64,000 nucleotides of DNA from Ascoidea rubescens DSM 1968 (Eukaryota; Ascomycota; Saccharomycetes; Ascoideales; Ascoideaceae): assembly GCF_001661345.1 (NCBI RefSeq), contig NW_017962913.1, positions 2,051,428-2,115,427 of the forward strand, in the 5' to 3' direction. Below, piece by piece: positions 53,801 through 62,509 of this stretch (its first letter is position 1; the number at the start of each line of letters is the position of its first letter). The notes below the pieces were generated by a model. That model was not told the origin of the DNA, ran no database searches, and saw only the letters and a list, made by a program, of their open reading frames with translations. The position numbers and the translations under genes were made by a program.

Positions 53801-55724
53801 TTTCATTCCACCAATAATCAGGAACACTTAGCGTTAACTAGCATTGATCTGTTGTTTGACACAGCTGTCACGCGCCAATGTTCAGCTTTTTCACTTTGAT
53901 GATAGCTGACACAGTTTGTAATCCAAACTGGATTCCTTGCGGTTGACAAGATGTTCTCAACAGCTTGGATGAAGACGTGTGATTTGATTAGAATGTATAA
54001 ACAGTTCCATTTAACAGTCGTTCAGTAAAGCTACTACAATGAATCACCGTGGTAACTCTAACTGAACTCGTACCAATTGGAACCACCACTTCAGATCTTG
54101 AGAAGTCTTCACAATGGAAAAATCAATAGCGGCCTCTATCAACGGGATCAGTTTTCATTGCCTCAAATGTATCATCATGGGGAGAACCACGAACAGTGGT
54201 GGCCCGCTGGCTAGACGACCAATTATTGATTTATTTTGCGTTGGCTATTGACAAGACTTTCATTGAGCTCCACCTGTATTGACAATGCAATAGATGTTGA
54301 AGATATCACGTTCATTAATTTCTTCTCTAAGACCTAATAGATCAAGACCAATTGTAGCATCATATGGAATAGCAAATAGGGAAACGAGATATTCCTATAA
54401 TGTTCAAACTCCACTGCGAGCAGCTGATCAGCCATTTGAAAAAACGCGGTAATTATTGAGTTAAATCCACAACCATACATTTGTAGGACCAGAGACAGAC
54501 CTGAAATCTGCTTTTAAGAGACCACAAAACACATTCACTAATGAAACGCCGCTCAAATTAGATACAGCACCAATACCGTTCACTTCAAGCAAACCATTTC
54601 AAAAGCTTGTACTCTGATGTAGTTGAATGGCTACATCGCTGGGCCATTAAATATAATCAGAACATGTAATCTTTTACCAAGGTAAAAATTCATCCGTGTG
54701 GAATTCAACAACTGCATGCAAACTATTCTGAACAGCAGCGCAGGCAGCAGTTACTCAATATTGACTGCATCCAGAGTAGTCGAAAAATAAACAGCATTGC
54801 CTGAAAGTGATGACCCAGCTGGAACCTGCAGAAACGCCAGTCACTGACTAGCCAGATGCCATTCTTGCAAACAGCAAGGCCACGCCATGTCTTACTGACG
54901 CCCCAATCTCAACGGTCCCATCAAATAAAGATTTCGGGTTTGGAGACTCAGATACCAGCAAAGGCATCACTTTCAAAAAAAGTTGGCAAAATCATTGGAT
55001 CAATGTATGGAGAGTTGTAAGCGACGGCATAACTCTGAGATCTCATTTAGCTTCGGTGGAATCCCAAACCAAAATAGCACAAGCCATTAGAAGCAATTGA
55101 TCAGCACTGTAAAGTAAAAAGTATTGCGTTCAAGTTCATTAAATATTCAATCGAAACTGATCGAATTAAACGGTAGTCTCTACCACTTTTCAAGGATATG
55201 TGGCCTGCTGGCTATCGCAGCGCATAGACACCTGCAGCGTCATAGCGCGGCCGCATGGCGACTAGTATTCAATCACTGTTCCAACTGCTGACATAGTGAA
55301 TCGGCAATTTCATTAGCCATAATCAGCTAATGTTCAAAAAGTATCCAATTAAACTGGCACCGACAATAACATCGTCTTAATTGAGCTTTTTACCAATATG
55401 AACATTTTGATTTTGAATCGCGTAAACCACCGACAGACATTAAGCAGTATTCAAACTGTCGACCACAGCAGATAAAACAATGATAGCACCACTTTTTCGC
55501 GTCTCCATTATTAGCGCGCAATAATTCGCAATTTGGCTTTTAATTCGTGGGGGCAGAATTAAGAAAATATACTAAAGTGCAAATGTGCATCAAAAATGCA
55601 GAGCTTGGAACGGTCCACTGATGATTTAAAAGTGGCAAATGTGTGAATTGCCTACTCAGTTGTCTGATGCCGCGTGCGTTTCAGGACGCTGAAAATGCAA
55701 ACGCAGCATCCTATGCACCGGCGG

Positions 55725-55815
55725 GCAAAGCTGTTTGCTGTACTGTGCCCATAATAATATATTGCACGAAAGCAGCACACAAATCCGAATGACGTAAATG
55801 AAATTTGGACTCTTT
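55725..55815 (-). repeat. Partial LTR
   Basis: CATAATAATATATTGCACG followed by AAAGCAGCACACAAATCCGA corresponds to the U5 part of the next LTR but one (CATTATAGTAAAGCAGCATA). It breaks off where the LTR at 55816 begins. Confidence 0.45.
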
Positions 55816-55966
55816 GTTGTAGCGAATCTACATTGATATATTGAAAACAAGTCGTATCTAAGAGGGAACGTTGCCAAGAAGATTATTAGTGTTGGAAGCC
55901 TTTTAGATAATTATATCCGATCTTTGGGCGTCTGTCAAAGAAACTTTTCTAAGGGGAGCTGAGATT
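55816..55966 (-). repeat. LTR, probably 5' LTR of J or solo
   Basis: It begins TGTTGTAGCGAATCTACATT, the exact family end in minus orientation. It continues to GGGCGTCTGTCAAAG and a degenerate GGGGAGCTGAG edge. Confidence 0.6.
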
Positions 55967-56004
55967 TAACGAAGTTTCCTATATTAACAGCACGAAGATT
56001 TTTT

Positions 56005-56181
56005 GGTTGTAGCGAATCCATGTTAGTACATTATAGTAAAGCAGCATATACGAAAAAGGATCGTAGACATGTTTGCCAGCCCTATTTATAAAAAAGTGGG
56101 TTTGATCACAGAGCATCATGAATGCAAACCCGGTGACAAACTGCGAACAACCGGATATAAACATCCGGGAGGCTCACAACA
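56005..56181 (-). repeat. Well-preserved solo LTR
   Basis: A 177 bp LTR in minus orientation. Its plus strand runs GGTTGTAGCGAATCCATG, GCCAGCCCTATTTATAAAAA (TATA box on the minus strand: TTTTTATAAATAGGG) and GATCACAGAGCATCATGA, to CATCCGGGAGGCTCACAACA. With the 56355-56471 copy it is the sharpest reference for the family, hence among the youngest pieces here. Confidence 0.8.
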
Positions 56182-56471
56182 CTGGCGGTCTATTCTTTGT
56201 TTTTCTTTCTTAGATATTTCTTGTCCTTAATATATCATCATGGATTTGCTTCAACAGGGGCTGGCGATCTCTTCTTCGTTCTTTTTTCGTATATGCTGTT
56301 TTACTTATATATATTATCATGGATTCGCTACATCCTAACAAGATTCGCTACAATAAGAAGAGATCGCCAGCCCCTTTTATAGAGAACTGGGTTAGATCAC
56401 GGAGCGTCATGGGAGGAGACTGGTGACAAAAACCGAGTGACCGAGAGTACATATCCGGGAGGCTCACAACA
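56182..56471. repeat. Composite of inverted LTR fragments forming a hairpin
   Basis: Three pieces are joined. Two consecutive plus-oriented copies of the LTR half downstream of the TATA box lie at 56182-56256 and 56257-56334, both beginning at CTGGCG and ending near GGATTTGCTTCAACA or GGATTCGCTACA. A minus-oriented U3 half follows (56355-56471, ending GGCTCACAACA). The 20-base arm at 56257-56276 and its exact reverse complement at 56355-56374 (GGGGCTGGCGATC...) flank a 78-base loop. Confidence 0.75.
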
Positions 56472-56942
56472 GGAAGCACTCGTCATTTGCAGTTGTCCTT
56501 CGTTTTTCTTCTATTTTCGATAAAGCTGGTGTTTTCAAACAAATTCAGCTAAATAAATCTAGTTTATTAGTGGGTGGTAAGGAATTGATCATGTGGTTAA
56601 CGATCTGTAATGCTGGGTTTTTCTTAGGCTCATCCACTTTCAACTAAATATTCATTTTTGATAAGTACTCATTCAACATGGAAAACTTCAACCAATACTA
56701 TCTGATAACATTTATGATTTTTCTAGTTTCGTGGAACAATTTCTAGAAAAAATGAAAATGTATGAGGAGGAACACAATCTGTAACGAAAGTCCTGCAATA
56801 AGTCTGTTGCCAAAACTCTTGGACCAAAGTTGTCATCAAGGGAAAAACTTCATCCTCCATTTGAGCTACCACTTAATTCATACTAGGAAATATATGTATC
56901 TAAAAAATTAAAATCAGTATTTTAAATCATTATAAATAAAAT
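56472..56942. other. Boundary between repeat block and host genes
   Basis: AT-rich DNA holding the 3' flank of the EH-domain gene. On the plus strand 56665-56925 forms an interrupted coding-like reading about 87 codons long, with segments such as FSSFVEQFLEKMKMYEEEHN and AKTLGPKLSSREKLHPPFEL. The residue mix is protein-like, but I do not recognise it. It may be the end of a decayed host gene or chance. Confidence 0.35.
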
Positions 56943-59900
56943 TTAAGTAGCAAACCGCCTTTTTGGTATGTTAATGGATATTCCGAATTTAGTTACACTA
57001 TTCCATAACTCATCACTGAGTTTTTTAGGCAATTTTTTACCATATAAACATTGATCCACAAGCCACATCCCCACAATAAACTCATCACGGGTTAATGTTC
57101 CATCCTTTCTCAAGTCGACTAACCCCCATATTTGCTTCAATGTTGAATCAGGTAGTCCACTTCTTCTCCATAAATTGCGCACTACTAGACCATGAAGCAA
57201 TCTGGAGGGGTGAGTATTGGGAAGCAGATGCAAACCAATATGAGAAGATTTAAAAAGATTGGAAACAATATCTTTTTCTGCAGATAGTCCATCATCAGAT
57301 TCAATTTTATCTTCCAGATTGATTTGGGTGTGCATCATATCAATATATAATCCCTTATTTGCCGCCCATAATCCTTCGTATCGTTTTCTTTCTTGATTTG
57401 TTACAACAAAGGCATCACTATGATTCTTCCAAGGTTTGTCTTCGTTAAATTTTGATTTGCTTTTCTTTTTCCTCATCGTTTTTCGCAACTGAACCGGTTG
57501 ATTAGAGTAGTTATTAAGTTGATTCTGCAGATTTGGGGTAGTAAGACCCATTGGATTGACAATTTGAAGAAATCCGTGTTGAGACCGAGATCTCAAGTGT
57601 TTCTTATTTGACTGCAAATAAGGTGATTTTCCCTTCCAGTCCTTAATCATCAGTAGTGCAGTGGTTTTTATTTTTTGCCGAGCATTTCCTTCATTTATTC
57701 GAGGTAATAGTGTGTACTGAGGAAGGTTTGAAAATATTTCCTGCGGAGTATTAGCGCCATTCTCTTGGTTTGAAGCCTCAGTTTGATCTTTGGCTTTTGG
57801 TTCTAATGAGTTATTCATTTTACCAAAAGTGTTTTCCGAGTAGTTCAATTTGTTTTTATCAAATATTGGGTAATTGATTTTATTTACTTCATCATTTTTC
57901 AACAGATCCATATTGGTAAATCCATCTTGAATATCATTTGGATAATTCTTCTCCTCCAAAAAAAGGTCTGTCTGTTGATCGGATGCATGAAAATCAAATT
58001 TAGCATATTTTTCGTACTCATAAAAATAATCAAATGTAGCATCTTCTACTTTAGTAGCAGAATCATGTTGAAAACCAGAATTCAAATTCTCCGGTGGCGG
58101 TTTGCGTACAGGTGATTTTGAAAGACCCAGTTCTTCTCCACCATAAAATCCTAGAGGAGTTGTGACAGGATTAACTTTTGAATTTTCTTCGGCGGTCAGA
58201 GGAAGTAGATCAGATGAACATTTTATCATAGTATTTTTCTTATCTTTTTCGAAAGGAAAAGAATCGCAAAATATTTTGTTTGCAAAAATCTGAAGATGAG
58301 CAGCTCCATTTTTGTTGGATCTAGATGATTGACTAGTAGTATTGAGTGGAATAGAATCAGCTCTATTGGTAATTGTAGCAAAATCTTGTGATACATTGAT
58401 TTTATCAATTGGGCCTTCAACTTCTGAATGGTCAAAGGTCTCTAATTGATTGGCAGAGTTCTTTTCGAGAATACAATGATCAGAAGGTGCCCAACATATT
58501 GAATTTGAAAGAAAAAAATCAGGGCATGTATCAAATAACTTATCTTGATCAAAATTTTTTGAAAATAGCCCTTGAGTAGTATCAAGATTTTCCCCATGAG
58601 GTTGAGCCTCTGACGATTTTGGTTTTTTGATTTGAACCTTCCCCAAAACATTAGTAGAATGTGGTATTGTTTTCGAAAAATCTACTTTATGAGTAGAACC
58701 ACTAATTGGTTTAAAACAACCAGTTTCAATATAATTTTCAATGGGTTGGTTGAATGATTGAGAATTTGAACTACCTTTTAAATGATGATTTAAGTTGAGT
58801 GCTGGTAGTGAATTCAGAGAAGATGAGCAAGAAACAGCAGAAAACGAGGTGTTCTTTTTATTATTATTAAGCTCTCCTTTAAAAACCCTGGAATGATTAT
58901 TACCTTTAAGAGACAGAGATGATTCTGTTGAAAACCCTGATGACCTTGCTAAAAGAATGGAATCAGAGCTATTTTTGATTCCATTCAGAATAGGGTAATA
59001 TTTTAAACCTGAAAGAGGTTTAGAATCCGAAATGATTGAAAAGCTCGGTTGATCAGAATAAATTACTTTTGGTTGATCCACATTGTTATTGAGTGTAGTG
59101 TGCAGAATTAGAAAATCATTATTTCCTTTCATAACAGAAATATCTTTATTAAATAGAGCAGCCTGAGGATACTTTCGAGTTAGTCGGCCCTCGTGAGAGT
59201 TAGAATAAGTATTATCAATGGTCTTACGATAAAAAGTATTCTTATTAGTTCTAAGATTGGTGTTGGGGCAACATGTGGGAAATGAAGAGTGACTTACATT
59301 GAGTGAGTTATTCAATATCGATTTTGAAGAGTTGATGGCTTTATTTGCTGCTGCCAACGCAGAAAAGGATGATTTCGACTTTCTGTGAAAAGAGTTGAGC
59401 AGGTTTATCTGCGAAGTTGAAGAAGTAAGAGATGAAAAGTGAGCTGACACGACATTAGGATCCGAAGAGGCATGTTTGGTTTGATGAACTTTTTCCTGTT
59501 TTGTACCAGCTGACAATGGGTTTGAACTGTTGGAAATAAAAATGTTATTGGATTTAACAGCTGAGGATCTATTAATGAGTTTGTTATTTAAAATCTGAGA
59601 ATTCACAGGAAGATTTAAATTTAAGCCTAAGTTTGATTTAGAAGAAGAAAACGGAAGTTGCTTCTGTGATAAGCCTGTGTAAGATTTATTATCAGACATT
59701 GTGTGACCAACATGTAAGCCGTAAATCATTTTTAAATCCTCATTTTTAGGTGAAATTTTATTCGCATTATCATCAGTTAATTCACTAGAGTTAACGTTGG
59801 CATTTATTTCTCTCGATCCAATAATCCCATTGATCAGTGAATTTTGTCCTGCAATCACTGTAGATTTATTCGAATTAATTTTCTGTTTAAATTTTTCATT

Positions 59901-60149
59901 GGAATAGCGAGTGACATTTTGATTGTTAGTAGTATAATAATCAGGAAGATTAATTTTCTGCTTAGTTGGCAAGTTTATGGGGCCCAATTTTTGACTTGAT
60001 TTTGAATGAGACAAGCTGTGAGAACTAACTTGGTTATTTGTTTTATTGAACAGTAAAGAAGCAGCTTTGGCAGCCTTTGAAGCGTCATCAGATGTGTAAG
60101 CCTGTCGATTCTGACTGTTTCTGGATTTTCTTCGAATATTTTCAACCAT
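56943..60149 (-). CDS. IRS4/TAX4-type EH-domain protein
   Basis: 1068 residues ending in an EH (Eps15-homology) domain at about 920-1050. The domain shows the core L-P-D-S-T-L-K-Q-I-W-G-L-V-D (the Trp near 1008 is the residue that lines the NPF-peptide pocket in EH domains), an EF-hand-like loop DLRKDGTLTRDE at about 1012-1023, then EFIVGMWLVDQCLYGKKLP, typical of yeast Irs4/Tax4. Known role of that family: binding and stimulating the Inp51 phosphatidylinositol-4,5-bisphosphate 5-phosphatase, with effects on cell-wall integrity, autophagy and rDNA silencing. The preceding 900 residues are low-complexity, rich in Ser, Asn and Lys, with an Ala-rich stretch near 23-33. The protein is much longer than the roughly 600-residue S. 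cerevisiae pair. The first Met at 60149 is supported by the Lys/Arg-rich MVENIRRKSRNS start. Family call firm; ortholog assignment less so. Confidence 0.88.
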   Translation of the reverse strand: MVENIRRKSRNSQNRQAYTSDDASKAAKAASLLFNKTNNQVSSHSLSHSKSSQKLGPINLPTKQKINLPDYYTTNNQNVTRYSNEKFKQKINSNKSTVIAGQNSLINGIIGSREINANVNSSELTDDNANKISPKNEDLKMIYGLHVGHTMSDNKSYTGLSQKQLPFSSSKSNLGLNLNLPVNSQILNNKLINRSSAVKSNNIFISNSSNPLSAGTKQEKVHQTKHASSDPNVVSAHFSSLTSSTSQINLLNSFHRKSKSSFSALAAANKAINSSKSILNNSLNVSHSSFPTCCPNTNLRTNKNTFYRKTIDNTYSNSHEGRLTRKYPQAALFNKDISVMKGNNDFLILHTTLNNNVDQPKVIYSDQPSFSIISDSKPLSGLKYYPILNGIKNSSDSILLARSSGFSTESSLSLKGNNHSRVFKGELNNNKKNTSFSAVSCSSSLNSLPALNLNHHLKGSSNSQSFNQPIENYIETGCFKPISGSTHKVDFSKTIPHSTNVLGKVQIKKPKSSEAQPHGENLDTTQGLFSKNFDQDKLFDTCPDFFLSNSICWAPSDHCILEKNSANQLETFDHSEVEGPIDKINVSQDFATITNRADSIPLNTTSQSSRSNKNGAAHLQIFANKIFCDSFPFEKDKKNTMIKCSSDLLPLTAEENSKVNPVTTPLGFYGGEELGLSKSPVRKPPPENLNSGFQHDSATKVEDATFDYFYEYEKYAKFDFHASDQQTDLFLEEKNYPNDIQDGFTNMDLLKNDEVNKINYPIFDKNKLNYSENTFGKMNNSLEPKAKDQTEASNQENGANTPQEIFSNLPQYTLLPRINEGNARQKIKTTALLMIKDWKGKSPYLQSNKKHLRSRSQHGFLQIVNPMGLTTPNLQNQLNNYSNQPVQLRKTMRKKKSKSKFNEDKPWKNHSDAFVVTNQERKRYEGLWAANKGLYIDMMHTQINLEDKIESDDGLSAEKDIVSNLFKSSHIGLHLLPNTHPSRLLHGLVVRNLWRRSGLPDSTLKQIWGLVDLRKDGTLTRDEFIVGMWLVDQCLYGKKLPKKLSDELWNSVTKFGISINIPKRRFAT

Positions 60150-60802
60150 TTAAAATATCAGTGGCTATCTGATTCTAACAGCACAAGTGTAATGCACCAA
60201 CACAAAACTCCCCAGGAAAATAAATTGTAAGCAAAGAAAAAACTTTTCAACCCCGGAACTGATACAGCAACATATATCTTAGTAATTAACAATCAATCAA
60301 AACAATTGTTGATCAGTTGTTGCAGCATGAAACCCATAGTAACGATGTTTCTATGGGTAGGATAGATCAGCTGGATTATCTGACGATGCACCACCAGCTC
60401 ATAAAGTTTGGTGCAAAATCTGTTCAAGCAGGTTTGTGCGAGTGGGACAAATACAACAAAAGACAGATAATTGGCCACGCAGTCCCTACACTCAGCAGGA
60501 CTGCGGCTGCCTGCACTGTACAAACAAGACATATCTGTGCTCTGCAAGTATTCTTTGCAAAATAACCCTTCAAGTTTGCAACACTGCCAGTTTAAGTCAC
60601 CTGCTATTTTGGAACATCTCATGAACAGCTTCAGATCTTTAAACAGTTTTCCTTCAAATTGAAAATATGAAAGAGGAGGAGTTGGATATCTTTTCAATTT
60701 TTCAAAGTAGTTGTTTGATGCTAAAGGAATAACAATAGACTCGGCTAATACAGAATGATATTTAGACGCTAGCTATTGGCACTATCTAAGCTTCTAAGCT
60801 TC
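60150..60802. other. Intergenic region: promoter of the EH gene, end of the transporter gene
   Basis: 653 bp between two same-strand genes. The middle (about 60300-60700) is GC-richer than either flank and open in four frames. The longest is a 134-codon minus frame (60293-60697) with ten cysteines and no known domain; openness on both strands argues against coding. A small inverted repeat ACCCATAG / CTATGGGT lies at 60332-60339 and 60351-60358. Promoter elements for the EH gene should lie near 60150-60300, but no specific factor site is evident. Confidence 0.5.
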
Positions 60803-62509
60803 TCAGTTTCCCAATCGATTCTGGTTCTCAATTCTGTTTTGATGCTTCACAACCCGATTGAGATCTTCCTTACTCTGAGGAACATACTGAACATATACCA
60901 AAAACAACGACCAAATACCAACCAATGAAGAGCAGGCAAATCCAATAGCAACTTTATAGCCATAGTGGTAGATAGGGGCTTCATCTGCGGGCCAAATAAA
61001 TAATGGCATCCAGGCATTATTTGCATATGTTAGAACAACAATTGATCCTGTAATAATTGCTCTTTTTTGTGTATCCCTGGCGTAAACTTCTGCTAACAAT
61101 AACATTATGATTGGTCCTGTTGCTTGGACTGAAAACAATATGAAAAACCCAAAATATTTCAATCCTATAGATTTTGGCCAGAAACTTAGTATACTGCAAC
61201 CAACCACACTTGTCAACTCTTGAATGATTAGCACCCCAAATTTTCTTCCTGATAGGTCAGCAAATCGACTATAAAAAATCATTGTTACTGCAGAAATTCC
61301 ATATCCTCCAACCGGTATCATATTAATCTCGCTCGTTGTATACATTGGTGTTCCATCATCATTTGTTAGTGATTCTAACCATAGATTGAAGTATGCAAAC
61401 GATAGTAATGTCCATGCCCAAGGAACATAAGCCAATGCAAATACCCAAAATTTCCAATCCAAGTATGTTTTATAAATACTCTTTAATTTCATTTCTTTTG
61501 ATGTAACTCGGCCATTTCTTATCATCCTCTTTTTTGCTATTTCGAGATCCTCAGGTTTGAACCATTTGTTTTTTTTACTGTTTTCAGGTGTATCTGGAAT
61601 TAACAAAAACCCTGTAATTGCTGTCACTACAGTCATGATAGCATTTATAACGAATAACCACCTCCATCCAGGCAATCCTCCTATTCCATTCATTGTAGTA
61701 TAAATTGATGCTTGCATAAATCCAATAAACATCGACCCAACACATCCTGCTGCGCCAAACACTGCTGCTCTCGTTGCAAATTCAGTAGGCGTATACCAGT
61801 TCATAAATACTGTTATCATTCCTGGCCACGATGATGCTTCTGTTACTCCAATTAAAAATCTTAACGCGAACATAATGTTGATACTTTTGGGAATCGCACA
61901 TAGTCCTGTTAATACCCCCCAAACTAACTCGCATCCTGGCAACCAATATGTCGCTTTGATCTTTGACAATATAATTTGTGATGGGATTAACATAATTGCA
62001 TATCCGATAGTATAGTATGTTCCTAACCAATTGTAATCCTTTCCTTGCATATTCAAATCCTCTTTCATCCCAGAAACGTATGCATTTTGATAGTTTGATT
62101 GATCAATACTTTTAATGCAGTACGAAATACATCCCCACGTTATTAAGATCAAATCCAATTTGGCGATGAATTTTCTTTCTTGATCACTTTCAGTATCATT
62201 AGCATGAATTAGTCTTTTATACCATGGTCTCCTATCTTTTGAATATATCGATCGGTTTTTATATATCATTATTCGAGAAAAATTTGATATATACCAACTC
62301 TTTTGATATTTCAATGGAAATTCTATCTCATTTTCATTCATCTGGTTATTTTCATTTTCAACATCACAACTCGATACATTTATAACATCGTTGAAACTAT
62401 CATTAGCTCCTTTAGTGTGCGTTTTAGTCATTTTTATTTTCATATAAACCGCTGAAATTACTTTCTTATTGTAAATGAATAGTTCAAGTTTTAAAAAGCA
62501 TTTCTCCAT
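60803..62509 (-). CDS. MFS transporter, allantoate/pantothenate permease family (SEO1/FEN2/Liz1-like)
   Basis: 568 residues: a hydrophilic N-terminus of about 115 residues, then about twelve hydrophobic segments from 117 to 545, as in the major facilitator superfamily. Signatures of the anion:cation symporter branch are visible: DQSNYQNAYVSGMKEDLNMQ (137-156), RFLIGVTEASSWPG (217-230), GLPGWRWLFVINAI (278-291) and the loop FLLIPDTPENS before WFKPEDLEIAKKRM (316-329). Yeast relatives import vitamins or organic anions with protons at the plasma membrane (Fen2 pantothenate, Dal5 allantoate, Vht1 biotin, Seo1 less defined). The RPWYKRL segment just before the first membrane span recalls Seo1. Substrate cannot be read from sequence. 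The true start may be Met23 (62443) or Met27 (62431), since the first 22 residues look unlike the family. Confidence 0.88.
   Translation of the reverse strand: MEKCFLKLELFIYNKKVISAVYMKIKMTKTHTKGANDSFNDVINVSSCDVENENNQMNENEIEFPLKYQKSWYISNFSRIMIYKNRSIYSKDRRPWYKRLIHANDTESDQERKFIAKLDLILITWGCISYCIKSIDQSNYQNAYVSGMKEDLNMQGKDYNWLGTYYTIGYAIMLIPSQIILSKIKATYWLPGCELVWGVLTGLCAIPKSINIMFALRFLIGVTEASSWPGMITVFMNWYTPTEFATRAAVFGAAGCVGSMFIGFMQASIYTTMNGIGGLPGWRWLFVINAIMTVVTAITGFLLIPDTPENSKKNKWFKPEDLEIAKKRMIRNGRVTSKEMKLKSIYKTYLDWKFWVFALAYVPWAWTLLSFAYFNLWLESLTNDDGTPMYTTSEINMIPVGGYGISAVTMIFYSRFADLSGRKFGVLIIQELTSVVGCSILSFWPKSIGLKYFGFFILFSVQATGPIIMLLLAEVYARDTQKRAIITGSIVVLTYANNAWMPLFIWPADEAPIYHYGYKVAIGFACSSLVGIWSLFLVYVQYVPQSKEDLNRVVKHQNRIENQNRLGN

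Larger units (their letters stand above)
50886..55966 (-). mobile_element. Fossil Ty1/copia retrotransposon J
   Basis: A dead minus-strand copy with dozens of breaks. GC-richer 3' block 50.88-51.17 kb, matching the I block in inverted orientation; AT-rich tail 51.24-51.6 kb; RNase H 51.65-51.89 kb (HNTEYISFTAEVK, then DEEPIVYCRDKFAITLA, a clear E-P-I-V-I-Y-C-D-N match); reverse transcriptase about 52.55-52.75 kb (VCKPDESIYGLNEV); acidic linker 53.07-53.32 kb; decayed Gag about 55.0-55.5 kb. Integrase was not resolved. No 3' LTR of its own is seen at the left, and the 5' LTR lies among the 55.7-56.0 kb LTR pieces. Confidence 0.75.

Noticed and set aside
10201-56181. Ty3/gypsy retrotransposons or LINEs
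   Set aside because: Integrase precedes reverse transcriptase in H, D and F, and the RNase H motifs are of copia type; LTRs with TG...CA ends exclude LINEs.
60293-60697. 134-codon reading as a real gene
   Set aside because: Overlapping frames on the other strand are equally open, it lies in the only available promoter of the EH gene, and no domain is visible. Kept as a finding, not a gene.
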